Source: Actinomycetota bacterium
Lineage (GTDB): Bacteria > Actinomycetota > Actinomycetes > Mycobacteriales > Mycobacteriaceae
DNA length: 38,261 bases
Direction of reading: 5' to 3'
Assembly (NCBI GenBank): GCA_030836785.1
Contig: JAUPLT010000139.1
Span: 1 to 38,261, forward strand
In this document: one piece after another, positions 10,801-19,586 of the stretch
Position numbering within the stretch: position 1 is the stretch's first letter
Layout of the letters: each line of letters begins with the position of its first letter
Translations under genes and position numbers: made by a program
Notes under the pieces: model-generated
The model's database searches: none
The model's input: the letters and a program-made list of their open reading frames with translations, nothing else
Told to the model about the DNA's origin: nothing

Positions 10801-12526
10801 CAGCAGGCAGCAGAAGTCCATTCCGATCAGTGAACCGATGCGACGCGCGCTCGGACTCGACGAGGGTGTTGCCGAGATGACCCCGCCCGCACTGATCCGC
10901 GCCATCCTGCGGGCGCCGGTCGATCTGCTGTTCAACGGCGGTATCGGCACGTACGTGAAGGCGGAGGTGGAGTCCGACGCCGCCGTCGGGGACCGCGCCA
11001 ACGACACCGTGCGGGTCAATGCGAACCAGGTGCGGGCCAAGGTGATCGGGGAGGGCGGAAACCTCGGCGTCACCGCGTTGGGCCGGGTCGAGTTCGACCT
11101 GTGCGGGGGCCGGATCAACACCGACGCCCTGGACAACTCCGCCGGGGTGGACTGCTCCGACCATGAGGTCAACATCAAGATCCTGATCGACTCGCTGGTG
11201 CAGTCGGGCCGGGTAGATCCGGGCGACCGGACCGCGTTGTTGGCGTCCATGACCGACGAGGTCTCCCGACTTGTCCTCACCGACAACAGCGACCAGAACG
11301 ATCTGATGGGTACCAGCCGGGCGAACTCCGCCGCACTGCTCAATGTGCACGCCCGCCAGATCAGCCAACTCGAGGAACAGCGAGGGCTCAACCGCCGTCT
11401 CGAGGCGCTTCCCGCCGATAAGGAGATCTTGCGCCGCGAGGAGATCGGCCTCGGCCTGACCTCACCGGAACTGGCAACCCTGATGGCCCATGTGAAACTG
11501 ACGCTCAAGGACGACGTCCTGGCAGGCGAACTGCCCGACCAGGAGGTCTTCGCCGGACGACTGCCGCAGTACTTCCCGGTGCATCTGGCCGCCGAGTTCG
11601 CCGACGAGATCCGCCACCACCAACTGCGGCGGGAGATCGTCGCCACCATGCTGGTCAACAGTGTCGTCGACATCGGCGGCATCACCTTCGCCTACCGCGT
11701 CACCGAGGATGCCGGCGTCGGGCCCGTCGATGCAGTTCGCGCGTTTGCGGCGGCCGACGCCATCTTCGGTATCGAATCGACGTGGCGGCGAATCCGCGCC
11801 GCCGGCGCCGCCGGAGTACCGGCCGCCGTCACCGACCGGATGACGCTGGACCTGCGGCGGCTGCTGGATCGGGCGGCGCGCTGGCTGCTGAACTTCCGGC
11901 CCCAGCCGCTGGCGGTGGGAGCGGAGATCAGCCGGTTCGCCGCGAAGGTGGCAGACCTGGCGCCGCGGATGTCGCAGTGGCTGCGGGGCGACGACCGCGC
12001 GATCGTCGAGAAGGAGGCCGGCGAGTTCGCCTCCGACGGCGTGCCGGCGGATCTGGCGTACACCGTCTCCGCCGGGCTCTACTACTACAGCCTGCTGGAC
12101 GTCATCGATATTGCCGATGTCACCGATCGCGAACCCGCGGAGGTGGCCGACACCTACTTCGCCCTGATGGACTATCTGGGTACCGACGGCCTGCTGACCG
12201 CGGTCTCCGGGCTGCCGAGAGACGACCGGTGGCACGCACTGGCCCGGCTGGCGGTGCGCGATGACATCTACGGCTCGCTGCGGGCGCTGTGTTTCGACGT
12301 GCTCGCGGTGGGCGAACCCGGGGAGACCGGCCCGCAGAAGATCGCCGAGTGGGAGCACAGCAACGCGTCGCGCGTGCAGCGGGCCCGCAAGACGCTGGCC
12401 GAGATCTACGGCAGCGACGCCCGCGACCTGGCCACGCTGTCCGTGGCGGCGCGGCAGATCCGGAGCATGACCCGGGCGACCGGCGAGGCGTCCGGCATGC
12501 AGGCGGGGAGCCGGACGGATGGCTGA
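7841..12526 (+). CDS. gdh: NAD-specific glutamate dehydrogenase, large (L180-type)
   Basis: A 1561-residue enzyme that oxidatively deaminates glutamate to 2-oxoglutarate with NAD+. The N-terminal half is the regulatory region of the large family. The catalytic GDH core is central ([18 protein letters not shown] with Lys770 and Lys785; then [15 protein letters not shown] and [10 protein letters not shown]), followed by a long helical C-terminus. In mycobacteria this enzyme is inhibited by GarA under PknG control. The protein starts about 60-70 residues later than my memory of M. tuberculosis Gdh (1624 aa); a longer start would run into ettA. Two 36-bp in-frame repeats insert [12 protein letters not shown] twice near residues 232-255, where the M. 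tuberculosis protein has no such sequence. The end overlaps the next gene by 8 nt. Confidence 0.95.
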   Translation: MTVSERLAQRRSPGETLVEVDEDSSGPVLVVVTDRASALVDSITVLLHRLGVGYLTLTHSSPSVTRDADGLLTGVDTGGSAIPESWITAELAPPVNWRALAEAVRLLPMVVADARQVTADSAALTQVMRDLADAMDADTGARFPGPDRADVAAVLRWLLDGNFVLLGTLRCTVGGGEARSDESSRLGVARLRTEVLPQLSAPDELLVLAQATMPSFLRYGAYPYIVVVREHPGGQERSDSGREPGGQERSDSGREPGIEHRFVGLFTAAARNANVLEIPLVAGRVQEALTLSESDPAHPGQLLLEVFQTIPRPELFALEPAQLLEMAQEVIELGSRRRALLFLRADQLGHFVSCLVYLPRDRYTTAVRLAMQDILTREFGGEGIDYTARVSESPWAVVHFTVRLPDSRAQLPIDTTDSNRIRIQELLTAAARTWADRLLGSVPGGAIDRVVAEHYAEALSEEFKQAVSPEEAINDIGFIESVSPDGVRLQLEPGHADREAFLTWYLGGYSASLSRLLPVLQSMGVEVLEERPFTVTRPDGLDVWIYQFVIRMHETMPVATPQGWDAMAERFTDAVTAVWQGCAEVDGFNELVLRAGLTSDQVVILRAYAKYLRQAGFSYSQHHVEAVLNANPRTAAALVALFEAIFDPDSAVNGRDARAAARAVAADIDALTSLDTDRVLRAFASMMEATLRTNYFVTDPGSARARNAVALKLNPELIDELPLPRPKFEIFVYSPRVEGVHLRFGHVARGGLRWSDRREDFRTEVLGLVKAQAVKNAVIVPVGAKGGFVVKQPAADPRAEGVECYRLFVGSLLDVTDNVDRTTGRVVPPARVVRRDGDDSYLVVAADKGTASFSDIANEVATSRGFWLGDAFASGGSVGYDHKAMGITAKGAWESVRRHFREMGVDTQSEDFTVVGVGDMSGDVFGNGMLLSEHIRLVAAFDHRHIFVDPDPDAARSFAERRRLFDLPRSSWEDYDPALISAGGGVFSRQQKSIPISEPMRRALGLDEGVAEMTPPALIRAILRAPVDLLFNGGIGTYVKAEVESDAAVGDRANDTVRVNANQVRAKVIGEGGNLGVTALGRVEFDLCGGRINTDALDNSAGVDCSDHEVNIKILIDSLVQSGRVDPGDRTALLASMTDEVSRLVLTDNSDQNDLMGTSRANSAALLNVHARQISQLEEQRGLNRRLEALPADKEILRREEIGLGLTSPELATLMAHVKLTLKDDVLAGELPDQEVFAGRLPQYFPVHLAAEFADEIRHHQLRREIVATMLVNSVVDIGGITFAYRVTEDAGVGPVDAVRAFAAADAIFGIESTWRRIRAAGAAGVPAAVTDRMTLDLRRLLDRAARWLLNFRPQPLAVGAEISRFAAKVADLAPRMSQWLRGDDRAIVEKEAGEFASDGVPADLAYTVSAGLYYYSLLDVIDIADVTDREPAEVADTYFALMDYLGTDGLLTAVSGLPRDDRWHALARLAVRDDIYGSLRALCFDVLAVGEPGETGPQKIAEWEHSNASRVQRARKTLAEIYGSDARDLATLSVAARQIRSMTRATGEASGMQAGSRTDG
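8534..8610 (+). repeat. 36-bp in-frame tandem repeat within gdh
   Basis: Two perfect 36-bp copies (8534-8569, 8570-8605) plus a 5-bp start of a third encode [12 protein letters not shown] twice. The core GGAGCGCAGCGACTCGGG is nearly identical to a sequence on the same strand inside fdhD at 32672-32700. It lies in the regulatory half of Gdh, before EHRFVGLF. Confidence 0.95.
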
Positions 12527-12932
12527 AACCTTCACCACCGGCGTGCACGTGCGCTGGTCGGACATCGACATGTACCAGCACATCAACCACGCGACGATGG
12601 TGACCATCCTCGAAGAGGCCCGGGTGGACTTCCTCGCCGAACCCTTCGCCGACGACATCGCGACCATCGGCCTGCTGATCCACGAGGTGAAGGTTTTGTA
12701 CAAAGGTCAACTGCGCCTTGCCGATTCGCCGCTGCAGGTGACCATGTGGACTGAACGGTGCCGGGCAGTGGACTTCACCATCGGCTACGAGGTCCGTCCG
12801 GTCGGCGCGGCCCCGGACACCAAGCCGTCGGTGATCGCCGAGACGCAACTCGCGGCCGTCCATATCGCCGAGCAACGACTGGTCCGGCTTTCGTCGGCGC
12901 ACCGGGAGTACCTCCAGCGCTGGATGCGGTGA
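12519..12932 (+). CDS. Hotdog-fold acyl-CoA thioesterase (4HBT family)
   Basis: A 137-residue single-domain protein. The N-terminal motif [14 protein letters not shown] (from residue 14) is the 4HBT/YbgC signature, with an Asp and a conserved HINH followed by the long hotdog helix ([10 protein letters not shown]). Such enzymes hydrolyse acyl-CoA or other acyl-thioesters; the substrate cannot be read from sequence. It corresponds to Rv2475c (138 aa, from memory). The ATG lies inside the gdh end (8-nt overlap) and the stop overlaps the next start, so gdh, this gene and the next one are probably translated from one mRNA. Confidence 0.88.
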   Translation: MAETFTTGVHVRWSDIDMYQHINHATMVTILEEARVDFLAEPFADDIATIGLLIHEVKVLYKGQLRLADSPLQVTMWTERCRAVDFTIGYEVRPVGAAPDTKPSVIAETQLAAVHIAEQRLVRLSSAHREYLQRWMR

Positions 12933-13579
12933 TGTTGCGGGTCGATCCGGCCGGCCGCGGTGACCTGCTGGCCTTCACCGAACGGGCGCTGCGCCTCGAC
13001 GAGGCCGCGGTCATCCGGTTGCGCGCCCGCGCCGACGGTCTGCTCGGCGCCTGGGCGGCCACCGGATTCGACGTGCTCGCGGTCCGAGTGGTGCCCGGGT
13101 CGATGCAACCCGCCGACATGACCTGCGCGGCCGACGCGTTGCTGAGGGGACTGCGCGACGGCGGTGCCGACGGCGCGGTGGAGACCGGGTTCCCGATGGA
13201 CTCGGCCTGGCGGGGGGCGTTGCCGCCGGAGTCCGGATTCGTCCACGTCGATGACGTTCCGGCGCCGGTGGTCGGCGACCTGGCCCGTCAGGGTGCCGAT
13301 CTGGCCCGCGAGTACGCCGGTGCGCACGGGCCGCCGTCGTCACTGCTGGATCAGCAGGTGCTGGAGGTCAGCGGCGGCGGTGCGACGGTGGGGGTGCCGA
13401 TGCGCTGCGTGCTTGCGCTGACGACGATGGGGTTCATCGGCGATCTGCGTTCGGGGCAGCTCGGGGGCGATGTGGTCAGGGTCCGCGCGACGGCGGTCTG
13501 GCTGCGGGTCGACGCCCGGTATGGGTCGGTGTTCCGCCGCCGCGGCGGGCCGGACCTGTTCGTCCAACCGCGAACGTGA
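12932..13579 (+). CDS. Conserved hypothetical protein (Rv2474c-like)
   Basis: A 215-residue protein without a domain I can name. It has no signal peptide or membrane helix and looks globular, with alternating Ala/Leu-rich helices and Val-rich strands (TGFDVLAVRVV, VGVPMRCVLALTTMGFIG). The start is ambiguous: GTGATG at 12929-12934 gives an in-frame GTG overlapping the thioesterase stop as GTGA, or the ATG at 12932 overlapping by 1 nt. I prefer the ATG (start MLRVDPAG). Its constant place after the thioesterase in mycobacteria suggests a linked function, but none is known to me. It converges on glbO. Confidence 0.75.
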   Translation: MLRVDPAGRGDLLAFTERALRLDEAAVIRLRARADGLLGAWAATGFDVLAVRVVPGSMQPADMTCAADALLRGLRDGGADGAVETGFPMDSAWRGALPPESGFVHVDDVPAPVVGDLARQGADLAREYAGAHGPPSSLLDQQVLEVSGGGATVGVPMRCVLALTTMGFIGDLRSGQLGGDVVRVRATAVWLRVDARYGSVFRRRGGPDLFVQPRT

Positions 13580-13591
13580 CCGGGGTTGACT

Positions 13592-13645
13592 GCCCCGCGT
13601 CAGAACGCGGAGTTCACCGCCCCGCGTCAGAACGCGGAGTTCACC
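13592..13645. repeat. 27-bp tandem duplication covering the end of glbO
   Basis: Two perfect 27-bp copies at 13592-13618 and 13619-13645. Each contains, on the minus strand, the last five sense codons of glbO plus its TGA. The copy at 13619 is the real gene end and the other lies just beyond it. Each copy also holds a small hairpin (CCGCG-TCAGAA-CGCGG, at 13595-13610 and 13622-13637), so the two could act together as a terminator between the converging genes. There is no T-tract, so terminator function is speculative. Confidence 0.9.
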
Positions 13646-14022
13646 ATCGCGTCGGCCGCCATCTCCAGGTAGGCCAGTAGCTCGCGGCGGTGGGCCTCGT
13701 CGAGGGTGGCGGAGTCGATCGAGGCAACAGCGGTGTGCATGCACCGCAGCCAGGCGTCGCGCTCGATCGGCCCGATCCGGAACGGATTGTGGCGCATCCG
13801 AAGCCGCGGGTGCCCGCGCTGATCCGAGTAGGTATGCGGCCCGCCCCAGTACTGCTCAAGGAACATTCGCAGTCGGTCCTCGGCGGCGGTCAAGTCCTCG
13901 TCGGGATACATCGGCCGCAGGATCTCGTCATCACGAACCTGCTCGTAGAAGCGCGCGACGATGGTGCGGAACGTGTCCGCGCCGCCCACCGCGTCATAAA
14001 AGGTCTGCGGAGCCTCACCCAC
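13627..14022 (-). CDS. glbO: Truncated haemoglobin GlbO (group II, trHbO)
   Basis: This 131-residue 2-on-2 globin binds haem and oxygen and is linked in mycobacteria to respiration and oxygen handling near the membrane. Key residues are present, three positions later than in M. tuberculosis trHbO: TyrB10 Y26, TyrCD1 Y39, proximal HisF8 H78 (in RMRHNPF) and TrpG8 W91 (in RDAWLRCMH). The frame is open upstream to 14352, but the GTG at 14022 ([14 protein letters not shown]) gives the family N-terminus. The AGGGGG before it is too close for an ideal ribosome site. The gene is transcribed away from the HNH gene, and its 3' end is duplicated (13592-13645). Confidence 0.93.
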   Translation of the reverse strand: MGEAPQTFYDAVGGADTFRTIVARFYEQVRDDEILRPMYPDEDLTAAEDRLRMFLEQYWGGPHTYSDQRGHPRLRMRHNPFRIGPIERDAWLRCMHTAVASIDSATLDEAHRRELLAYLEMAADAMVNSAF

Positions 14023-14107
14023 GCCCCCTATTGAACACGACGCCAACAGCGCCGGAATTCGCGTGCGATCGACGCCGATCCGTGGTGCACTGTTGTGCGG
14101 AGGACCG

Positions 14108-14734
14108 ATGGGCCAGCGCAGACGGAACGTGCCGAGCAACTCTGGCGCGCGCCCCGCTCTGCACCGCCCGGACTCCGGGCGTTCTGCCGATAGCCCGATC
14201 TGGGCCGAGAATTCGATCTGGGGCCGACGGCGGGTTCTGCTGCTGAATGCCACCTTCGAGCCGCTGACCGCACTGCCGATCCGGCGCGCCGTGGTGATGG
14301 TGCTCTGCGGGAAGGCCGATGTGGTGCACGATGACCCGTCGGGACCGGTCATCCACTCCGCAACCCGGGTGGTCGCGGTGCCGTCGGTGATCCGGCTGCG
14401 CAGCTATGTGCGGGTGCCCTACCGGGCCCGGGTCCCGATGACCCGCGCCGCGCTGATGCACCGCGACGGGTTCCGGTGCGCCTACTGCGGAGCGAAGGCC
14501 GACACCGTCGACCATGTGGTTCCGCGCAGCCGTGGCGGCCAGCACGCCTGGGAGAACTGTGTGGCCGCCTGTTCGACCTGCAACCACCGCAAGGCCGACA
14601 GGCTGCTGGCCGAATTGGGCTGGACTTTGAGGCTGGTGCCCACGTCGCCGAAGGGGCAGCACTGGCGGCTGCTGGCAACGGTGAAGGAACTCGATCCGGC
14701 CTGGGTGCGCTATCTGGGTGAAGGCGCGGCCTGA
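14108..14734 (+). CDS. HNH endonuclease family protein
   Basis: A 208-residue protein. The C-terminal HNH domain has C124-AY-C127, then [11 protein letters not shown] with D135-H136, N150, and C155-ST-C158 with H160. That is a complete HNH set with a structural zinc site. The N-terminal half ([11 protein letters not shown] onward) is the conserved extension of the actinobacterial HNH family. It corresponds to Rv2469c. Such proteins are predicted nucleases, but the target and role are unknown, and the stable chromosomal position argues against a mobile homing enzyme. I chose the ATG at 14108 because GGAGGA lies at 14099-14104; upstream in-frame starts lack such a site. It is divergent from glbO. 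Confidence 0.85.
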   Translation: MGQRRRNVPSNSGARPALHRPDSGRSADSPIWAENSIWGRRRVLLLNATFEPLTALPIRRAVVMVLCGKADVVHDDPSGPVIHSATRVVAVPSVIRLRSYVRVPYRARVPMTRAALMHRDGFRCAYCGAKADTVDHVVPRSRGGQHAWENCVAACSTCNHRKADRLLAELGWTLRLVPTSPKGQHWRLLATVKELDPAWVRYLGEGAA

Positions 14735-14752
14735 GTACCCCCTCCGGTGCGC

Positions 14753-14766
14753 TACGGTTCTCGGCG
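14753..14766 (+). promoter_or_regulatory. -10 element TACGGT for a leaderless small-protein transcript
   Basis: TACGGT (14753-14758) is followed by a 7-nt spacer to the GTG at 14766, and there is no ribosome site. This would make the small protein and the DUF5130 gene a separate unit just behind the HNH gene, which ends at 14734. Confidence 0.5.
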
Positions 14767-14975
14767 TGAGTACCGGTCTGACCCATGGGCTGCCCGTAGT
14801 CCTGCTCGTCCTGATCATCGTGATCTATCTGCGCACCGCGAAGCGGCCGACCCCGTATCGGATGTCGGAGAAGTGGAACCGCCCACCGGTGCTGTGGTCC
14901 GCCGTGGACGAGAAGATCCCCGGCAACGGCGGCGGCCCGGTCAACGTGGGAGGTGGCGCAAGTGGCGGTTGGTGA
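14766..14975 (+). CDS. Small single-pass membrane protein
   Basis: A 69-residue protein with one membrane helix near the N-terminus ([14 protein letters not shown], about 9-22), then a basic segment ([10 protein letters not shown]), an aromatic stretch ([11 protein letters not shown]) and a Gly-rich end. The reading frame stays open upstream, but the GTG at 14766 puts the helix at the N-terminus and fits the -10 element at 14753. Its last 14 nt overlap the DUF5130 start, so the two proteins are likely made together and may interact. Function unknown; a similar small protein sits beside Rv2468c in M. tuberculosis, as far as I recall. Confidence 0.7.
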   Translation: MSTGLTHGLPVVLLVLIIVIYLRTAKRPTPYRMSEKWNRPPVLWSAVDEKIPGNGGGPVNVGGGASGGW

Positions 14976-15435
14976 CCATGCGGTGGCCCGGGTGTCCCCG
15001 GGCGAACTGCCTGCCGGCTGGGTCGTCTCGGCCAGTGGCCGCTTGTCCGTCGCCAGCGAGCCGGACAAACTGCCCCCTCAGTACCCGTTCGGGACCCGTG
15101 ACCTGGTCGTCCTCGATGACGCGCTGACCCACGGCAGCCGCCAGTCCAAGGCCAGGTTCGCCGTGTACGTCGGCGACTTGGGGGCCGACACCGCGGCCCG
15201 CGCCCGCGAACTGCTGGCCGACGTTCCGACCCCCAACAACGCCGTGCTGCTGGCCGTCTCACCGGATCAACGGTGCATCGAGGTGGTGTACGGGTCCGAC
15301 GTGTGCGGCCGCGGAATCGAGTCGGTCGCGCCGCTCGGTGTGTCGGCGGCGGCCGCGGCTTTCCGGGAGGGCAACCTGATCGACGGTCTGGTCAGCGCCA
15401 TCCGGGTGATGTCCGCGGGGGTATCCCGGCCCTAG
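14962..15435 (+). CDS. DUF5130 (TPM-like) conserved protein
   Basis: A 157-residue protein matching the Rv2468c/DUF5130 family. The central and C-terminal parts ([52 protein letters not shown]) resemble TPM domains, found in membrane-associated proteins of photosystem repair and respiratory-complex maintenance. I see no signal peptide or membrane helix. Several GTG codons could start it; I chose 14962 because GGGAGG at 14948-14953 lies 8 nt upstream, while the GTG at 14953 overlaps that site. It overlaps the small membrane protein by 14 nt, which could tether it to the membrane. Its specific function is unknown. Confidence 0.8.
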   Translation: MAVGDHAVARVSPGELPAGWVVSASGRLSVASEPDKLPPQYPFGTRDLVVLDDALTHGSRQSKARFAVYVGDLGADTAARARELLADVPTPNNAVLLAVSPDQRCIEVVYGSDVCGRGIESVAPLGVSAAAAAFREGNLIDGLVSAIRVMSAGVSRP

Positions 15436-15442
15436 CGGTCCG

Positions 15443-15459
15443 GTTCAGCCGGGCTGAAC
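15443..15459. terminator. Possible bidirectional terminator hairpin between DUF5130 and fadD
   Basis: GTTCAGC (15443-15449) and GCTGAAC (15453-15459) form a 7-bp stem with a 3-nt loop between two converging genes whose stops are 9 nt apart. It overlaps the fadD stop. There is no T-run on either side, so this is only a candidate. Confidence 0.4.
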
Positions 15460-16995
15460 GGGGTCTGCTGGGGCGATCCGCCACACCTCGCCGGCGCAGT
15501 CGGTCCCCTCGGCGATCAGTGCGCGTTTGAGAACCTTGAACGTTTCGGTGCGGGGTAGCGAACGGACCACCCGAACGAAGGTCGGCCACTGCTTGGCGCC
15601 GAGGTCCCGCTGTTCGGCGAGGAACATCCGCAGTGCGGGCGCGTCGAGACCGCTGCCGTCGGCCAGTACCATCGCCGCCATCACCAGGTCGCCGACATCG
15701 GGTGCCGGGATGCCGTAGACCGCCGCTTCCCGAACGTCCGGGTGACGCAGCAGGATCCGCTCGATGGGGGCGGTGCCCAGATTCTCGCCGTCGACGCGCA
15801 TCCAGTCGCCCAGTCGCCCGGCGAAACGTACCCATCCGTCGGCGTCCCGGTACGCGAGGTCTCCGCTGTGGTAGCGCCCGCCGCGCATCCGCTCGGCGTC
15901 GGCCGCGGGATCGTTGTAGTACCCCTCGAAGCGTCCGGGACCTTCGACGTTGACCAACTCGCCGATCACCCCGGGCGGGCAGGGCTCACCGGTGTCGACA
16001 TCGACGATCTCGACCTCGCCGGGTAGCGGGCCGAGGGCGTCCGGCGGCGTATCGGGAGTCCGGCTGATCGCCACGCCGCCCTCGCTGGAGCCGAATCCGT
16101 CGATGACCACCGTCGCGAACCGGCGTGCGAACGCGACGATATCCCTGGGGGCGCCTTCGTTCCCGTAGACGACCCGCAACGGGTTGTCGGCATCGTCGGC
16201 CCGCTCCGGGGTGGCCATCACGTAGGACAGCGGTTTGCCGACGTAATTGGCGTATGTCGCGCCGTAGCGGCGGACGTCGGGCAAGAACTGCGACGCCGAG
16301 AACCTCCGGCGCAGGATCAGCGAGCCCTGTGCGGCCAAGGCGACGCCCCAGCCGACCAGCACCGCGTTGGAATGGAACATCGGCATGGTCACGTAGCAGC
16401 GGTCCGCCGGTCCGAGGGCGAACCGCTGCGCCAGCATCATCGCGGCGCCGGCGACCTTGCCGTGACTGCACCGGACGGCTTTGGGGTCGCCGCTGGTGCC
16501 CGAGGTGAACACGAGCATGAACAAGTCGGCAGGATCCGGTGTGGGCGCCGGGAGCTCCGATCCGGAGTGGTGGGCGAGTTCTGTAGCCCACGACGGTGCA
16601 TCGACGTCGATATGGTGCACGCCGGCCAGCGCGTCGGCGTCCGCCGCCTCGAAGACCGCTTCGGACAACACCAGCTGGCAGTCGGCGCGCTCGATATCGC
16701 GGGCCAGGGCCGCGCCGCGGCGCACCGGGTTCAGGCCCACCGGCACGATGCCCGACAGCGCGGCGGCGACCAGCACCGCCGAGTGCATCGGGGTGTTCTG
16801 CATCAGCACCCCGACATGCGGCGGTCGGGCCGGATCGAGACGGGCGCGCAGGGCGGCACCCACCGCCGCACCTGTTTGCAGGTGCGCGTGCCAACTCGTG
16901 AAGGAGTCCTCGAAGTGCAGGCCGCGGTCGGTGACGTCGGCCAATGGCGCCAGCAGCCCGCTGACCGTCGGCACGGCACCCCCGGCGGAGGTCAC
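15445..16995 (-). CDS. Fatty acyl-CoA synthetase/ligase, FadD (FadD1/FadD17-like)
   Basis: A 516-residue AMP-forming acyl-activating enzyme, which would turn a carboxylic acid into acyl-CoA (or acyl-AMP) with ATP. The ATP-binding loop FTSGTSGDPK is at 163-172 and the adenine motif GFGSSEGG at 300-307; YHSGDL and GRLGDWMRVDGEN mark the hinge. The pattern RRYGATYANYVGKPLSYV resembles FadD1/FadD17 of M. tuberculosis, enzymes with poorly defined substrates. The GTG overlaps the pepN stop as GTGA, so it is translated behind pepN. In M. tuberculosis the gene next to pepN is not a fadD, so this is an accessory insertion. The substrate cannot be assigned. Confidence 0.88.
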   Translation of the reverse strand: MTSAGGAVPTVSGLLAPLADVTDRGLHFEDSFTSWHAHLQTGAAVGAALRARLDPARPPHVGVLMQNTPMHSAVLVAAALSGIVPVGLNPVRRGAALARDIERADCQLVLSEAVFEAADADALAGVHHIDVDAPSWATELAHHSGSELPAPTPDPADLFMLVFTSGTSGDPKAVRCSHGKVAGAAMMLAQRFALGPADRCYVTMPMFHSNAVLVGWGVALAAQGSLILRRRFSASQFLPDVRRYGATYANYVGKPLSYVMATPERADDADNPLRVVYGNEGAPRDIVAFARRFATVVIDGFGSSEGGVAISRTPDTPPDALGPLPGEVEIVDVDTGEPCPPGVIGELVNVEGPGRFEGYYNDPAADAERMRGGRYHSGDLAYRDADGWVRFAGRLGDWMRVDGENLGTAPIERILLRHPDVREAAVYGIPAPDVGDLVMAAMVLADGSGLDAPALRMFLAEQRDLGAKQWPTFVRVVRSLPRTETFKVLKRALIAEGTDCAGEVWRIAPADPVQPG

Positions 16996-19562
16996 CGCGC
17001 GTCGAACTCCCGCGCCCGGAGTGCGCGTTCCACCCCGGCGCGGCCTTCCAGAACCAGTCGGTGCAGGGCGGGCGGTATGTGCAGCCCGCCGAGGAACCAG
17101 TCGGCGGCCGCCAGCGCCGCCGCACTGATGTCCCAGGACGGGTACAGCCCCACCACGACGGTCTGCGCCACCTCGCTGGAGCGACGGTCCCAGACCGCGG
17201 CCGCCACGTCGAAGTATCGCTGGGTGTACGGCAGCAGCAGGTCGCGCTGCCCGGGCTGGCTCCAGCCGCCGATGATGGCCCGCGCGGTGATATTGGGCAG
17301 GGTGTCGTCCTCGATCACCTCGCGCCAGGCGTGGGCCTTCACCTCGGCCTGCGGACGGGCCGCGGCGGCCGCGGCGGCGTGCCGCCGGCCTGCTGCGGTC
17401 GGGTCGCGCTTCGCCTCCGCGTCGATGAAGGGGGTGGTCGGACCGTCGGCGTCGATCCGCCCGCCCGCCGCCAACGCTGTCACGATCCGCCAGCGCAGAT
17501 CGGTGTCCACCTGCAGTCCGGGTAGGCCGTGTCCAGCAGGGTCGCCGTCGAGGAGGTCACCGAGCAGGCCCAGATGCCGTTCGGACAGCACCGAGGTGCA
17601 CACCGCGTTGACGAAGGCCAGTTGATGATCCGAGCCGGCCTCGGCGTCCCTGGCCAGTTCGACCAGACGGTCGGCGAAGGCCGGCCAGCCGCTCTCGGCC
17701 GCCCAGTCGGGTTCGGCGTACGAGTTCAGCGCCGCCTGAGCCTGTAGCAGCAGGCGCTGTGCGACACCGACCTCCGTCTCGGCATGCACCCCGCGCATCA
17801 CCAGGGTGACGAAGTCGCGGGCCCGCAGTTCGGCGTCGCGGGTCATCTCCCAGGCCGCCGACCACACCAGAGTGCGGGGCAGCGGGTCGGCGATGTCGGC
17901 GATCCGCGTCAATGCCGTCCGTAACGAGTCGTCGTCCAGTCGCATCGAACAGTAGGTGAGGTCGTCGTCATTGACGAGAATCAGATCGCCGCGCGAAACA
18001 CCCTGCAGCGCAGGAACTTCCGTCGCATCGCCCATGACGTCGAGTTCCTCGCGGTGCGCACGCACCAACTGGCCCGACCCGTTGTCGGTGTAGACCCCGA
18101 CCGCCAGGCGGTGCACCCGGGTCTCACCCGCGCCGGGGGCGGCCCCGCCCTGCCGGATGGCGAACCGGGTGAACCGGCCGTCGGCGTCGACGTCGAAGTC
18201 CGGGCGCAGGGTGTTGAGGCCGGTGGTCTTCAGCCACTGCCGGCCCCAGTCGGACAGGTCGCGACCGGAGGCCTTCTCCAGCGCACCGAGCAGGTCGTCG
18301 AAGGTCGCATTGCCGAAGGCGTGCGCGGCGAAGTAGTCCCGCAGGCCGGCCAGGAAGTGATCCAGACCCACGTAGGCCACCAACTGCTTGAGCACGCTGG
18401 CGCCCTTGGCGTAGGTGATGCCGTCGAAGTTCACCTCCACGGCGTGCAGGTCCGGGATGTCGGCGGCCACCGGGTGGGTGGAGGGCAACTGATCCTGCCG
18501 GTAGGCCCAGGACTTCTCCACGTTGGCGAAGGTGGTCCAGGCCTGGTCGTACTCGGTGGCGTCGGCCTGGCAGAGCACCGAGGCGAAGGTGGCGAAGGAT
18601 TCGTTGAGCCACAGGTCATCCCACCACCGCATGGTGACCAGGTCGCCGAACCACATGTGCGCCATCTCGTGCAGAACCGTCTCGGCGCGCCGTTCGTAGC
18701 TATAACGGGTCACCTTGCTGCGGAACACGTAGTCCTCGAGGAAGGTCACCGCCCCGGCGTTCTCCATCGCGCCCGCGTTGAACTCCGGGACGAACAACTG
18801 GTCGTACTTGCCGAACGCGTAGGGGATGCCGAAGTTCGCGTGATAGAACTCGAAGCCCTGCTTGGTCTCGGTGAACAGGCGGTCGGCGTCCATGTACTCC
18901 GCCAGCGAGGCCCGGCAGAAGATGCCGAGTGGGATCTCGCCGTGCTCGTCGTGATACGTGTCGCGCCAGACCGCGTAGGGCCCGGCGATCAGCGCCACCA
19001 GATAGGTGCTCATCTTCGGCGTGGTGGCGAACACATGGGTGACGACGTCACCGTCGTTGCGGGCGTCGATCGTTGCCCCGTTGGAGATGACCTGCCAGTG
19101 CGCGGGCGCGGTCACCACGACGTCGAAGGTGGCCTTCAGGTCGGGCTGGTCGAAACAGGCGAACATCCGCTTGGCGTCGGCGGTCTCGAACTGCGAGTAC
19201 AGGTACACCTCGCCGTCGACAGGGTCGACGAAACGGTGCAGACCCTCGCCGGTGTTGGAGTAGTAGCAGTCGGCCTCGACCACCAGGACGTTGTTCTGCG
19301 CGCACCCGATCAGGGGGACGCCGGTGGATTCGTCGTAGCCGGAGACGTCGATCTCATGCCCGTTCAGCATGGCGCTGTGCACGGTGTGGGCGGCCAGGTC
19401 GATGTGGGTGTCGGCACCGGGCAGCGCCTCGAACTGCACCGTCGTCACGGACCGGAACCGGGTGTCCGACGGGCCGGTGAGATCCAGCTCGATGCGGTAG
19501 CTGTCGACGGTCACCAGAGCCGCGCGTTCAATGGCCTCATTGCGGGTCAGATTCGGTAGCAC
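16992..19562 (-). CDS. pepN: Aminopeptidase N (M1 family zinc metallopeptidase)
   Basis: An 856-residue cytosolic aminopeptidase that removes N-terminal residues from peptides, likely recycling peptides from Clp and other proteases. The exopeptidase motif GAMEN is at 264-268, the zinc motif H298-E299-MA-H302 follows, and the third ligand is E321 (in WLNESFATF). A long helical ERAP1-like C-terminus follows. The frame extends 21 codons upstream, but the GTG at 19562 gives the family start (LPNLTRNEAIERAALVTVDSY) and sits 7 nt from a -10 element. It is divergent from the DsbA-like gene, and its stop overlaps the fadD start. The length agrees with M. tuberculosis PepN (861 aa, from memory). Confidence 0.95.
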   Translation of the reverse strand: MLPNLTRNEAIERAALVTVDSYRIELDLTGPSDTRFRSVTTVQFEALPGADTHIDLAAHTVHSAMLNGHEIDVSGYDESTGVPLIGCAQNNVLVVEADCYYSNTGEGLHRFVDPVDGEVYLYSQFETADAKRMFACFDQPDLKATFDVVVTAPAHWQVISNGATIDARNDGDVVTHVFATTPKMSTYLVALIAGPYAVWRDTYHDEHGEIPLGIFCRASLAEYMDADRLFTETKQGFEFYHANFGIPYAFGKYDQLFVPEFNAGAMENAGAVTFLEDYVFRSKVTRYSYERRAETVLHEMAHMWFGDLVTMRWWDDLWLNESFATFASVLCQADATEYDQAWTTFANVEKSWAYRQDQLPSTHPVAADIPDLHAVEVNFDGITYAKGASVLKQLVAYVGLDHFLAGLRDYFAAHAFGNATFDDLLGALEKASGRDLSDWGRQWLKTTGLNTLRPDFDVDADGRFTRFAIRQGGAAPGAGETRVHRLAVGVYTDNGSGQLVRAHREELDVMGDATEVPALQGVSRGDLILVNDDDLTYCSMRLDDDSLRTALTRIADIADPLPRTLVWSAAWEMTRDAELRARDFVTLVMRGVHAETEVGVAQRLLLQAQAALNSYAEPDWAAESGWPAFADRLVELARDAEAGSDHQLAFVNAVCTSVLSERHLGLLGDLLDGDPAGHGLPGLQVDTDLRWRIVTALAAGGRIDADGPTTPFIDAEAKRDPTAAGRRHAAAAAAARPQAEVKAHAWREVIEDDTLPNITARAIIGGWSQPGQRDLLLPYTQRYFDVAAAVWDRRSSEVAQTVVVGLYPSWDISAAALAAADWFLGGLHIPPALHRLVLEGRAGVERALRAREFDAR

Positions 19563-19586
19563 GCGCTCCAACCTATCCTTAGGCCA
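19562..19586. promoter_or_regulatory. Divergent leaderless promoters with overlapping -10 elements (pepN / DsbA-like)
   Basis: The 10-bp AACCTATCCT at 19570-19579 carries both -10 elements. On the minus strand TAGGTT (19575-19570) is 7 nt from the pepN GTG at 19562. On the plus strand TATCCT (19574-19579) is 6 nt from the ATG at 19586. They share the central TA step, and only 23 bp separate the two start codons. RNA polymerase could open this DNA for only one direction at a time, so the two genes should compete. Confidence 0.6.

Noticed and set aside
14023-14352. N-terminal extension of glbO (open frame to 14352)
   Set aside because: The extra sequence is antisense to the HNH gene and unlike any globin; the core starts at the GTG at 14022.
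14108-14734. Homing endonuclease or other mobile HNH element
   Set aside because: The gene has a conserved chromosomal place in mycobacteria and shows no flanking target duplication, intron or intein features.
19500-19585. SigH promoter for the DsbA-like gene, as expected from Rv2466c
   Set aside because: No GGAA-type -35 with a GTT -10 was found in the upstream sequence; only the TATCCT element fits.
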